Source: Streptomyces regalis
GTDB taxonomy: Bacteria; Actinomycetota; Actinomycetes; Streptomycetales; Streptomycetaceae
Assembly (NCBI RefSeq): GCF_001509475.1
Contig: NZ_LLZG01000153.1
Location: forward strand, 1 to 64,000
Length of the DNA stretch: 64,000 nt
Direction of reading: 5' to 3'
The notes beneath the pieces were generated by a model. The model searched no databases. It was not told where the DNA came from and worked only from the letters and a program-made list of their open reading frames with translations. Positions 17,072 to 25,426 of this stretch are shown piece after piece. The translations under genes were made by a program, and so were the position numbers. Numbering within the stretch: position 1 is the stretch's first letter; every line of letters begins with the position of its first letter.

Positions 17072-18136
17072 TTGAGCGGCCCCGTCCCCGAGCGCGCGCG
17101 CCCCGAAACACCGGCCCCGGGGCGCGCGCATCCGCGTCCGTGGAGGGTGCGACTGGGGGCTCTGCCGGCCGCTCTCGGCCTCCTCGTGGCCATCTCCACC
17201 GCAGTGATCAACGCCCCGTTCCTCCCGGACCCGCGTCCCGGCGCCGCCTCGCCCCCCGCCCTGCCGGGGCCGCGTTTCCCCGCCGCAACCCGCCTCTACA
17301 CCGCCCCCGACACCCCTGCCGCCCACTGGCTGCGCGAACACCACCGCGACCCCCGGGCAGCGGTCATCCGAGAGCGCATCGCCTCCCGGCCACAGGGGGC
17401 CTGGTTCACCGACCCGGATCCCCTGAAGGTGGAGGGCGAGGTGCGCACCGTGGTCGACGCAGCCCGGGCCCGTGGCGCGATGCCGGTCCTGGTCCCGTAT
17501 GCCGCGCACCGCCGCGACTGCTCCGGGCACAGCACCGGCGGCACGGGGGATCTCGCCGCCTACCGGGACTGGATCGAGGGCTTCGCCCGGGGAATCGGTT
17601 CAAGAGACGCACTGGTGGTCCTCGAACCGGACGCGCTCGCGCTCGCCGACTGCCTCAGCTCCCGGGAACGGCGGGATCGGTACGCGGCCCTGTCCTACGC
17701 CGGCCGCGTACTGGACCGCCACGCCCCGCGCTCCTCGGTGTACTACGACGCGGGAAATTCCGGCTGGCACCCCGCCCGCACCATGGCCGACCGTCTCCGG
17801 CGCGCCGGTGCCACCCGCTACGGAGACGGCATCGCGCTGAACGTCTCGAACTACAACAGAACCCGTGACGAGATCGACTACGGCTACTCGGTGCTCCGGG
17901 AGCTGAACAGCACCCGCCTGACCATGGTCATCGACACCAGCCGCAATGGAGCCGGACCCACCCGCGGCCATCGCGCCTGCGATCCACCCGGCCGCCGCCT
18001 GGGACAGACCCCGACGACGGACACCGGCGTCCGTGGTGTCGACGCCTACCTGTGGGTGAAACCGCCAGGCCAGGCCGACGGCTGCGCCGCGGCCGCGGGA
18101 ACCTTCGACGCGCAGTACGCCTACCGGCTCGCCTGA
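17072..18136 (+). CDS. membrane-tethered GH6 family endoglucanase-like protein
   Basis: A protein of about 354 aa with an N-terminal hydrophobic anchor (about 28-48) and a GH6 domain (about 75-350). GH6 enzymes cleave beta-1,4-glucan by inversion. Visible motifs are the candidate acid in HRRDC (Asp149), LEPDALAL (Asp187), VIDTSRNG and the closing YLWVKPPGQADG. There is no carbohydrate-binding module, unlike most secreted cellulases, and the N-terminus looks like an anchor, so it may trim glucan at the cell surface. The start is uncertain: TTG at 17072 gives an 11-nt gap after the subtilase-like gene, while ATG at 17015 would overlap it by 46 nt. It probably shares that gene's transcript. Confidence 0.82.
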   Translation: MSGPVPERARPETPAPGRAHPRPWRVRLGALPAALGLLVAISTAVINAPFLPDPRPGAASPPALPGPRFPAATRLYTAPDTPAAHWLREHHRDPRAAVIRERIASRPQGAWFTDPDPLKVEGEVRTVVDAARARGAMPVLVPYAAHRRDCSGHSTGGTGDLAAYRDWIEGFARGIGSRDALVVLEPDALALADCLSSRERRDRYAALSYAGRVLDRHAPRSSVYYDAGNSGWHPARTMADRLRRAGATRYGDGIALNVSNYNRTRDEIDYGYSVLRELNSTRLTMVIDTSRNGAGPTRGHRACDPPGRRLGQTPTTDTGVRGVDAYLWVKPPGQADGCAAAAGTFDAQYAYRLA

Positions 18137-18188
18137 TGACGCGACGGAAACCCAGCATCTTCACCTAGCAACACAACAGATATAAGTA

Positions 18189-18246
18189 ACCAATCGGCCG
18201 AATTCGGGCTACCTCAATTGAGGTAGCCCGAATTCGGCCGATTGGT
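18189..18246. promoter_or_regulatory. 58-bp perfect palindrome, candidate operator of the receiver/GH5 pair
   Basis: These 58 bases read the same on both strands with no mismatch and no loop. The centre is CTACCTCAATTGAGGTAG (18209-18226). The arms contain GAATTC and CGGCCGATTGG. The same 18-bp centre recurs at 43164-43181 inside a shorter palindrome upstream of the GH9 gene and was not seen elsewhere. It lies 97 bp before the receiver-protein ATG and 52 bp after the GH6 stop. No T-run follows, which argues against a simple terminator, though a cruciform or bidirectional termination role cannot be excluded. Confidence 0.7.
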
Positions 18247-18343
18247 GTGCCTGGAATTCGCTCGGTCGTACGGCGATTTGAACACGGCTCCTTTCCTAGC
18301 CTCGTGGGCACGGCAGCAAAAAGCCCGAAGGAGCCCATCGCCC

Positions 18344-18697
18344 ATGAAAAAAGTTCTCGTCGTGGAGCCTCATCCGCAGGTACTGGCGGCCCTCGCCGAT
18401 CTCGTGGAAGAGGAGCCGGGATATGAACTCGCGGGGGCCGTGGCCACCATCTCCGAAGCGATATCGCAGATCAGCGACCTGACACCGGATGTCGTCCTGG
18501 TCGATTCGGATACGGCGAACCAGGAATCCCACCTGCTCGGCCACCAGCTCGGCGAACTCCTTCCCATGGCTTTGCTCGTCCTTCTTTCCGCAGCCACCGA
18601 GCCGCACAAGGAGTGCCCGGAATCGTCGGCGAAAACACTCCCCATCAGCATTCTCAAGACCGACGCACCCGAATTCCTCAGGAGTCTCAGCACATGA
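18344..18697 (+). CDS. single-domain receiver (CheY-like) protein
   Basis: A 117-aa protein with only a receiver domain. The phosphoacceptor position is Asp54 in VVLVDSDT and the conserved Lys is Lys105 in ILKTDAP. The acidic pair near the N-terminus is reduced to Glu-Pro (VVEPH), so phosphorylation may be weak or absent. It resembles the N-terminal receiver of the kinase at 8134-10044 (both have ALADLVE and similar spacing). The start has GAAGGAG upstream. Its stop overlaps the GH5 start by four bases (ATGA), an unusual coupling of a cytoplasmic signalling domain to a surface hydrolase. There is no DNA-binding domain, so it must act through a partner. Confidence 0.8.
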   Translation: MKKVLVVEPHPQVLAALADLVEEEPGYELAGAVATISEAISQISDLTPDVVLVDSDTANQESHLLGHQLGELLPMALLVLLSAATEPHKECPESSAKTLPISILKTDAPEFLRSLST

Positions 18698-19986
18698 ATT
18701 CCCCCATGGAAAACCACACCGACCCGACCACGTCTGCGCCTTCCGAGTATTCCGAAACCGCGACCGAGGGGAAGAAGCGAGGCCGCGGTCGGCGCCGGCT
18801 GATCCTGGGGGTCGCTGGGGCGGCCGTCGCAGTCGCCGCCGTCGGCGGAACCGTCACCGCGTTTACAGTGGACTCTGTGAGCGGCTCCGAGAACACCGCC
18901 GCTTCCGGGGTGCACGGCCCCCTGCACACCAAGGGCGGCGACATCGTGGACGCCGACGGCAAGAAGGTCGTCCTGACCGGCGTCAACTGGTTCGGCCTGG
19001 AGACCGGCACCTTCGCGCCGCACGGCCTGTGGGCCCGCAACCTCGATTCCATGGTCGAGCAGATGGTCGACACCGGGTTCAACACGCTCCGGCTGCCGTA
19101 CTCCAATGAGCTCTTCGACGCCAAGAGCAAGCCCAACGGCATCGACTACAAGAAGAACCCCGACCTCAAGGGCCTGGGCGGCCTGCAGATCATGGACAAG
19201 GTCGTCAAGAGCGCCACCGAGCACGGGATGATGGTCATCCTCGACCAGCACCGCCCTGACCAGTACGGCCAAAGTGAGCTCTGGTACACCGACAAGCTCC
19301 CCGAGAGCAAGTGGCTGTCCGACTGGAAGATGCTGGCAGAGCGGTACAAGGGCAACGACAAGGTCATCGGGGCCGACCTGCACAACGAACCGCGCGGCCA
19401 GGCCACCTGGGGCGACGGCAACCCCAAGACCGACTGGAAGATGGCCGCCGAGAAGGCCGGCAACACCATCCACTCGGTCAACCCGGACTGGCTGGTCTTC
19501 GTCGAGGGCAATGACAAGTACAAGGACGAGTCCACCTGGTGGGGCGGCGAGCTGCGGGGCGCCAAGGAGCACCCCGTGAAGCTCAAGGAGGCCGACAAGG
19601 TCGTGTACTCCGCGCACGACTACGGGCCCGGTGTGTACAACCAGAACTGGTTCATGGACAAGAGCTTCCCGAACAACATGCCCGCCTTCTGGGACAAGCA
19701 CTGGGGCTTCCTGAAGAAGGAGAGCACCGCTCCCGTGCTGCTGGGCGAGTTCGGCGGCAGGAAGAGCACAGGCAAGAGCACCGAGGCCGTCTGGCAGCAG
19801 AGCCTGATGAAGTACCTGAAGAAGAACGGCATCAGCTACACCTACTGGAGCTGGAACCCCAACTCCGGTGACACCGGCGGCGTCCTCAAGGACGACTGGA
19901 CGACCGTGGACTCGGGCAAGCAGGCACTGGTCGGCACGTACCAGGACCCGCTGCCGCTCTCGAAGGCGGCGAAGTCCTCGCAGTAG
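18694..19986 (+). CDS. membrane-tethered GH5 family glucanase
   Basis: A 430-aa protein with a 34-residue cytoplasmic head rich in Lys and Arg, a single hydrophobic helix (about 35-57) and a GH5 (beta/alpha)8 domain (about 75-425). The acid/base is Glu232 in DLHNEPRG and the nucleophile is Glu352 in LLGEFGG; VLTGVNWFG at the start of the domain and SYTYWSWNPNSGDTGG near its end are typical of GH5 endoglucanases. There is no binding module. The long basic head before the helix suggests a type II anchor with the enzyme facing outward, suited to trimming a glucan made at the membrane. It is translationally coupled to the receiver protein. Confidence 0.9.
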   Translation: MNSPMENHTDPTTSAPSEYSETATEGKKRGRGRRRLILGVAGAAVAVAAVGGTVTAFTVDSVSGSENTAASGVHGPLHTKGGDIVDADGKKVVLTGVNWFGLETGTFAPHGLWARNLDSMVEQMVDTGFNTLRLPYSNELFDAKSKPNGIDYKKNPDLKGLGGLQIMDKVVKSATEHGMMVILDQHRPDQYGQSELWYTDKLPESKWLSDWKMLAERYKGNDKVIGADLHNEPRGQATWGDGNPKTDWKMAAEKAGNTIHSVNPDWLVFVEGNDKYKDESTWWGGELRGAKEHPVKLKEADKVVYSAHDYGPGVYNQNWFMDKSFPNNMPAFWDKHWGFLKKESTAPVLLGEFGGRKSTGKSTEAVWQQSLMKYLKKNGISYTYWSWNPNSGDTGGVLKDDWTTVDSGKQALVGTYQDPLPLSKAAKSSQ

Positions 19987-20014
19987 TCCCCCGCACACCC
20001 GGGGTATGAGCGGA

Positions 20015-20047
20015 GAGAGGCCGCGGGCATCGTGCCCGCGGCCTCTC
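20015..20047. terminator. bidirectional terminator hairpin between GH5 and GH15
   Basis: A perfect 15-bp stem (GAGAGGCCGCGGGCA and its complement) closes a 3-base TCG loop. It lies 29 bp after the GH5 stop and overlaps the stop of the convergent GH15 gene, so it can serve both. No long T-run follows, as is common in Streptomyces. Confidence 0.75.
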
Positions 20048-21977
20048 AGCCGTGCGCGGCCGCTTCCGCCCTGCCGATCGCCCAGGCGGCGTTGACCAGG
20101 CCGATGTGGCTGAGCGCCTGCGGGAAGTTGCCCAGCAGCTGGCCTCCCACCGGAGCCACTTCCTCCGCCAGCAGCCCGACGTCGTTCGCGCAGGCTGCGG
20201 CCCGCTCGAAGACCTCCCGCGCCTCAGCCCCCTCCCCCATCAGGGCGAGTGCGTGCGCGAGCCAGAAGGAGCACATCAGAAACGCTCCCTCCTCGCCCGC
20301 CAGGCCGTCATCGACCCGCTGATAGCGGTGGATCAAACCGCTCGGACCGGTCAGCCGCTCCCGTACGGCGGCAACCGTGGCTCGCGCCCGAGGGTCGTCC
20401 GGCATGGTGAACCCGGTGATCGGCAGCATCAGTGCCGACGCGTCCAGCAGGTCGGACCCGAAGGCCTGGCTGTAGGCTCCGGCCCGTCGGCTCCAGCCGT
20501 GTTCCTCGATCGCCGCACGGATCACCTCGCGGGCCGCCTTCCAGACGGGTACCCGCATGGCGGCGTCGAGCTCGTCGGCCAGACCGATGGCACGGTCGAG
20601 CGCCACCCAGCACATGAGCTTGGAGTAGACGAAGTGCTGCGGGCGGCTGCGGACTTCCCAGATACCGTGGTCCGGCTCCGTCCAGTGGTTCGCGGCGGCG
20701 TCGGCCAGGCTTATCAGGAACCACCGGCCGTGCTCGTCCAGCCGGTTCAACTGACCCCGCAAGCGATACGCGGCGTCCAACAATTCGCCGTAGACGTCGA
20801 GTTGGCGCTGGCGCCAGGCATCGTTGCCGATGCGCACAGGCCGGCTGCCGCCCCACCCCGTCAGATGGTCGAGTGTGCGCTCGGTCAGTTCCCACTCGCC
20901 ACCGACGCCGAACAGCACCTGCAGTGACTGACCGTCGGCGAGCCCCTCGGCGGAGGCGGTCCGTGCCATCCACGAGAAGAACGCCTCCGCCTCTCCCGGG
21001 CAGGCGGCGACCGACAGCGCGTGCAGAGTGAAGGAGGCGTCCCGCACCCAGGAGAAGCGGTAGTCCCAGTTGCGTTCACCGCCCACAGCCTCCGGCAATG
21101 ACGTCGTGGGCGCCGCCACGACGGCGCCGGTCGGAGCGAACGTCAGTGCCTGGAGGACGCGCCCGCTGAGGTGCACCGCATCCCGCCAGGGTCCCTCGTA
21201 CCGCTGGTTCAGCGCGGCCCACGAGCGCCAGGCGTCCAGGGTGGTCCGCAACGCCTCGCCGATGCGGTCCTGCGACCACAGTTCTCGACGGCCGCCGATG
21301 GGCGCGTACGTCAGGGCGAAGCCCGCCCGCTCACCGGCGCTCAGCGTCAGCTGCCCACGAGCCGTGGTCCGCCCCTCCAGCCGCAGCGGTGAAGACAGCA
21401 GCAACGATCCGGAACCGAAGGCGCAGAGCAGCCCTCCCTCGGCCGGCGCCAGCAGTGGCCGGATCACGCCGTAGTCCGGCCGGGGGGCGAACTCCACGGC
21501 CATCCTGGCCGATCCCTCCGTGCACTCCACCACACGCAACAGGGTGTGCGGCACCTCGCGGCCGAGGACCCGGCCGGTCGTGTTCGGCCCCACCGCCAGC
21601 GCGTCGGTCACCTGAACAACTCCGGTGTCCGTCCGGAACTCGGTACGGAGCACCATCGTCGTGTCCACGTACGCCCGGCGTGCGGTGAAGACGCCGACCG
21701 GGCGGATCCACCAGTGCCCGGCCGAACGGTCCAGCAGCCGCGCGAAGACAGAGGCGGAGTCGAAGCGGGGCAGGCACAGCCAGTCCACCGATCCATCACG
21801 CGCCACGAGCGCCGCGCCCTGACAGTCCGACAGCAGCGCATAGTCCGCTATCGGCCTCGCCTCCGTGCCCACTGCGGCGGCAGGGAGAGGCGAATGCGTG
21901 GGATGTCCGTTTACCACAGGGCTCGGTGAGAGCGCTTGGGGAGCGGGGCCCCTCATCCATCCGGGGATCTTGTTCAC
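20046..21977 (-). CDS. GH15 family glucoamylase/trehalase-like protein
   Basis: A 643-aa cytoplasmic protein. The N-terminal beta-sandwich domain (about 30-250) starts IADYALLSDCQGAALVARDG and has DWLCLPRFDS. The (alpha/alpha)6 catalytic domain follows with GGERNWDYRFSWVRDASFTL and DHGIWEVRSRPQHFVYSKLMCW, which carry the GH15 acid/base residues. Family members hydrolyse alpha-glucosidic bonds; some in mycobacteria are trehalases, so the substrate is open. The GTG at 21975-21977 is chosen because GGGAG lies six bases upstream; an ATG at 22043 is possible. There is no signal peptide. A decayed relative lies at 31.3-32.9 kb. It converges with GH5 at a shared hairpin. Confidence 0.87.
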   Translation of the reverse strand: MNKIPGWMRGPAPQALSPSPVVNGHPTHSPLPAAAVGTEARPIADYALLSDCQGAALVARDGSVDWLCLPRFDSASVFARLLDRSAGHWWIRPVGVFTARRAYVDTTMVLRTEFRTDTGVVQVTDALAVGPNTTGRVLGREVPHTLLRVVECTEGSARMAVEFAPRPDYGVIRPLLAPAEGGLLCAFGSGSLLLSSPLRLEGRTTARGQLTLSAGERAGFALTYAPIGGRRELWSQDRIGEALRTTLDAWRSWAALNQRYEGPWRDAVHLSGRVLQALTFAPTGAVVAAPTTSLPEAVGGERNWDYRFSWVRDASFTLHALSVAACPGEAEAFFSWMARTASAEGLADGQSLQVLFGVGGEWELTERTLDHLTGWGGSRPVRIGNDAWRQRQLDVYGELLDAAYRLRGQLNRLDEHGRWFLISLADAAANHWTEPDHGIWEVRSRPQHFVYSKLMCWVALDRAIGLADELDAAMRVPVWKAAREVIRAAIEEHGWSRRAGAYSQAFGSDLLDASALMLPITGFTMPDDPRARATVAAVRERLTGPSGLIHRYQRVDDGLAGEEGAFLMCSFWLAHALALMGEGAEAREVFERAAACANDVGLLAEEVAPVGGQLLGNFPQALSHIGLVNAAWAIGRAEAAAHG

Positions 21978-22482
21978 GGCATCTCCCTGCACGCGAAGTG
22001 ACACCGGCCCCAACAAGAAGGAAACACGCTCTATTGGGACCATATTCCCTCATCTGAGCTGGAATGTGAGCATCCGAGCGATGAGCTCCAAACCGGTGGA
22101 CACCGCGCGAAACGCCTGCAGGTGTGGAATCCGTACTACGTACCGCCGGGTTTCCCACCGGGGCCGTGGCACAGGTCCAGCCCCGGACAAGGAGAAGATC
22201 ATGGCCCACCGCGGAGGGCGGAGAAGACGCACACTCCGGACCAGTGACCGCCGCACGTCCCCTTCGCTGCCGCACCCACAGCGGCGGCGGTCGACCAGAT
22301 CAGCAAGAGAGTGATGGTGCAGCGCCGCCTCGCTTCACGCCGCAGTGACCTGCATCGGCCCCTACCGGTTCCGGTCCAGCGGCACGACAACGCCGTATCC
22401 CCTGGAACCGACCCGTCCCCCAGTAACACCCACGCACGGCGTGCCGCCGTTCCACGCGGTCATGCACAGGCAGGAGCGTCCA
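21978..22482. other. gene-free divergent spacer
   Basis: This 505-bp gap separates the GH15 gene from the divergent prenyl-synthase-like gene. Frames here have no recognisable protein content. It should hold the promoters of both genes, but I could not pick out clear -35/-10 pairs or operators. Confidence 0.5.
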
Positions 22483-23367
22483 GTGGCCATCACCGACCTC
22501 TTCCGTCCGAATCCGCGGGAACGGGACCGGGCCTTGCGGGCCGGCCTCCTGGCCGGTTCAGCGGCCGTGGAGGAGTGTCTGCTGGCCGCCGTCAAGAGCG
22601 ATGCCCCTTTCATCGCCGACTCCGGCCTGGGACTTCTGGGCACCGCGCAGGCATGGCGACTACGCCCCCTGCTGGTGCTGCTGGCGGCGCGGTTCGGCGA
22701 CCCGCACGCACCCGGTGTCGTGCCCGCGGCTGCCGCCGTCGAGCTCACGCACCTCGCCACGCTCAGCCACGACAGCGTGCGCGACGCGGAGGCGGCCCGG
22801 CTCACCAGGCCGGATCCCGGCGCCCTCACGGACGCCTCGGTCGCCCTCCTGACCGGCGACTTCCTGTTCGCCCGCGCCTCACAGATCCTGGCCGACCTCG
22901 GCCCTCACGCCGTCCGCGTCCAAACCGCGGCGTACGAGCGCGTGGTCACCGGCCAGATCCTGAGCCGGACGGGCCCAGCCGAGGGATGTGACCCAGTCGC
23001 TCACCACCGCGAGGTGGCCGCCGCGCAGACGGGCTCGCTCACCGGCGTCTCGGGGCGACTGGGCGCCCTGGCGGCGGGCGCGGACGACCGCGCCGGAGAG
23101 GCCCTGGCCCGGTACGGCGAACGGCTCGGCACAGCGCTCAGACTCACGCACGACGTACTGGGGCCGGTCGCCGAGGGTCCTCTCCAGGCCGAGGCACCTG
23201 GTGGACCGTGTCACCCGCAGGGACATCCGGCGCCGCGACGGGCCCTACGAGACGCTCTGCGCCGGGCGCGTCAGGCGCGGGCCGCGCTCGAGGACCTTCC
23301 GGACTGCGCGGCGAGAGATGCCCTGGCCGGGCTGTGCGACGCGGCAGCCACGCGCGCCGGTCGGTGA
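22483..23367 (+). CDS. polyprenyl synthetase-like protein with degenerate active site
   Basis: A 294-aa all-helical protein of the trans-prenyltransferase family: LRPLLVLLAARFG, AAAVELTHLATLSHDSVRD, LLTGDFLFARASQIL. In active enzymes the first Asp-rich motif is DDxxD; here it is HDSVRD with the second Asp replaced by Ser. The second motif, usually DDxxD, is HDVLGP. Both Mg-diphosphate sites are therefore damaged, and the C-terminus is short. The GTG at 22483 follows CAGGAG by six bases. It may be a non-catalytic partner, as in heteromeric prenyl synthases, or a decaying gene. No isoprenoid genes are nearby. Confidence 0.75.
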   Translation: MAITDLFRPNPRERDRALRAGLLAGSAAVEECLLAAVKSDAPFIADSGLGLLGTAQAWRLRPLLVLLAARFGDPHAPGVVPAAAAVELTHLATLSHDSVRDAEAARLTRPDPGALTDASVALLTGDFLFARASQILADLGPHAVRVQTAAYERVVTGQILSRTGPAEGCDPVAHHREVAAAQTGSLTGVSGRLGALAAGADDRAGEALARYGERLGTALRLTHDVLGPVAEGPLQAEAPGGPCHPQGHPAPRRALRDALRRARQARAALEDLPDCAARDALAGLCDAAATRAGR

Positions 23368-23404
23368 CTCGCCGGACACTCGCCGGAAGGGCCGGCGCAG
23401 CCGG

Positions 23405-25426
23405 TCACGCGTCCGTCGGCGGTCGTCCGGCGCTCGGTCCGGCCAGTGTCGGGCGTGCCGGGACGGCGACCCGGACCCGGGTCCCGCGACCGAGGTGGCT
23501 GTCCACCTCAAGGGTGCCGCCCGCTTCCCGCGCCCGCTCCTGCATGGAACGCAGGCCCAGGTGGCCTGGGAAGGATCTGCTCGTGTCGAAGCCCACGCCG
23601 TTGTCCGTGATCATGAGCGTGACGGTGTCGGCCTCCGTGTACAGGCTGAGCAGGACATGCCGCGCCGCCGCGTGTCTGATGACGTTGTGCAGTGCCTCCT
23701 GGGCGATCCGGTAGAGCGCGTGCTTGGCCTCCGGTGCCGCGTCCGGCTCCGCCGAGAGCTTCGCCTCGACAACGACAGCGTGTCGCACGCGTACCTGGCC
23801 GACGTACCGGCTCAGCGCGGTGACCAGCCCCTCGGTCTGCAGCGACTCGGGACTGATCCGGCACAGGATCGTCCGGACTTCGCTCAGTCCGGCGTCGGTC
23901 AGCCGGAGCACGGAGTCGATCGACTGGTGCGCCCCGGTGTGCCCGCGGCGGAGGAATTCGCGGGCGGTGCGGGCGCTCAGGGCGATGCCGTAGAGGGCCG
24001 GGCAGAGGGAGTCATGCAACTCACGGGCCAGATACCGCCGTTCCTCGCGCGTCGCCTGCTCCCGGGCCACGGCCCACAGCCGCTGTGCCTCCACCGTGGC
24101 AGCGGCCCTGACGGCGAGGGTCTGGAGCGCCGCGAGATCCTCGGCACCGGGATGCCGACCCCGTGGAAAGCGGCAGCAGAGGGCGCCGACCGCCTCCTCG
24201 CGGCACAACAGCGGCACGGCGGACAGGAACTCGCCGGAAACCGGGGCCGCCGTCGTAATCGCCTCCATCACCACTCTCACGGGATCAGTGACGGAGCGCT
24301 CCGCCTGGTCGCAGGGGAGCGGACCGGTACCACCATGGCCGCCGGCCGGACGCAGGCCCGCCCCTGGTTCCAGGAGGTAGATCACGCAGCACACCGCACC
24401 GGTGCGGCTGACCGCCTCGGCGGCCACGGAGTTCAGCGCCTGCCGTACGGCGTCCTGGCCGACCAGAGATCCGCGGCCGAGCCGGTCCAGGTCCTCCTCC
24501 GCACGGGACCGGTCGACCGCGAGCCCCACCGGTCCCGTGAACGGCTCCACGATCCGCAGGTCCTCGGAGGTGAAACAGCGCCCGCCCCGCCGGTTCGCCA
24601 CCTCCAGCAGCCCGACGACCCGATCACGGACCGTCAGCGGCACCTCCATGACCGAGGCCAGCCCAGCCTCCCGCAGCGCCGCCCGCAGCCTCGACGGCTC
24701 GTGGTCGGTGTCGGTGTCGGTGTCGGAGAAGATCCTCGGGCGTCCGACGCGGACCGCCTCGCGTACCAGCGTGGCCTCCCCCGGCATAACGAAGCCAGGT
24801 GAAGTCGCGTCCCCGACGCCGTCCACGGCGCACACGGTCGGTGTGTCTCCCCAGTCCAGAGCCAGTACGCGGGCCGTCTCCGCGCCGACGGACTCCCGTA
24901 CCCGGCGCGCGGCCAGCGCCAGCACCTCGAGCCCGGGACCGCACTCGACAACGCTCTTGGTGACCTCGGCGACCGCTCTCTGTCGGCGCTCGTGCCACCA
25001 GTGTGCGCTCAGATCGCGGAGAACCACGCAATAGCCGAACAGGCGTGCGTCCGCGTCCCGGGTCGCCGTGACAACCGTCTCGGCCCAGAAGCGTTCCCCG
25101 TCCGGGCGCGTGCGCCAGGCGTACTCCCGGTGTGCGCCAAGGCCTGCGGCCGCGTCCATTGCGCGGGCCACGCCGCCCGACGCCGCGTCCTCGGGCGGAT
25201 AGAGGAGCGAGACATGCCGCCCCACCAGCTCGGCCGGATCGTGACCGTCCAGCGAGGCGGCGCCCGCGCCGACGCTCAGGACATGCCCCTGCGGATCCAG
25301 CACGAGGAGCAGCTCCGCGGGCCCTGCCCCGGGCGACGGCCCTCCTCTCCCGCCGGACTCGGCGTCGGGCGTCGCGCCCGGTGCCGCCGGCATCGCGGTG
25401 GGAGGGGGTTCCGTCACGCCGACCAC
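23405..25426 (-). CDS. PAS-GAF-GAF sensor histidine kinase
   Basis: A protein of about 670 aa, soluble, with a PAS domain (about 38-140), two GAF domains (about 150-310 and 325-460), a HisKA_3 helix with the phospho-His in LARELHDSLCPALYG, and an HATPase domain (ITDNGVGFD, GHLGLRSMQERA). It should phosphorylate the NarL-type regulator encoded directly upstream. GAF domains of this group often bind haem or small ligands, but no ligand is evident here. The GTG at 25426 overlaps the regulator's end by 13 nt; a GTG at 25417 would give a GTGA overlap and is equally likely. The kinase converges with the prenyl-synthase-like gene. Confidence 0.88.
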   Translation of the reverse strand: MVGVTEPPPTAMPAAPGATPDAESGGRGGPSPGAGPAELLLVLDPQGHVLSVGAGAASLDGHDPAELVGRHVSLLYPPEDAASGGVARAMDAAAGLGAHREYAWRTRPDGERFWAETVVTATRDADARLFGYCVVLRDLSAHWWHERRQRAVAEVTKSVVECGPGLEVLALAARRVRESVGAETARVLALDWGDTPTVCAVDGVGDATSPGFVMPGEATLVREAVRVGRPRIFSDTDTDTDHEPSRLRAALREAGLASVMEVPLTVRDRVVGLLEVANRRGGRCFTSEDLRIVEPFTGPVGLAVDRSRAEEDLDRLGRGSLVGQDAVRQALNSVAAEAVSRTGAVCCVIYLLEPGAGLRPAGGHGGTGPLPCDQAERSVTDPVRVVMEAITTAAPVSGEFLSAVPLLCREEAVGALCCRFPRGRHPGAEDLAALQTLAVRAAATVEAQRLWAVAREQATREERRYLARELHDSLCPALYGIALSARTAREFLRRGHTGAHQSIDSVLRLTDAGLSEVRTILCRISPESLQTEGLVTALSRYVGQVRVRHAVVVEAKLSAEPDAAPEAKHALYRIAQEALHNVIRHAAARHVLLSLYTEADTVTLMITDNGVGFDTSRSFPGHLGLRSMQERAREAGGTLEVDSHLGRGTRVRVAVPARPTLAGPSAGRPPTDA

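Noticed and set aside
18189..18246. 58-bp palindrome read as a simple rho-independent terminator for GH6
   Set aside because: There is no loop and no T-run, and its core recurs in a promoter position upstream of GH9. An operator role fits better, though termination is not excluded.
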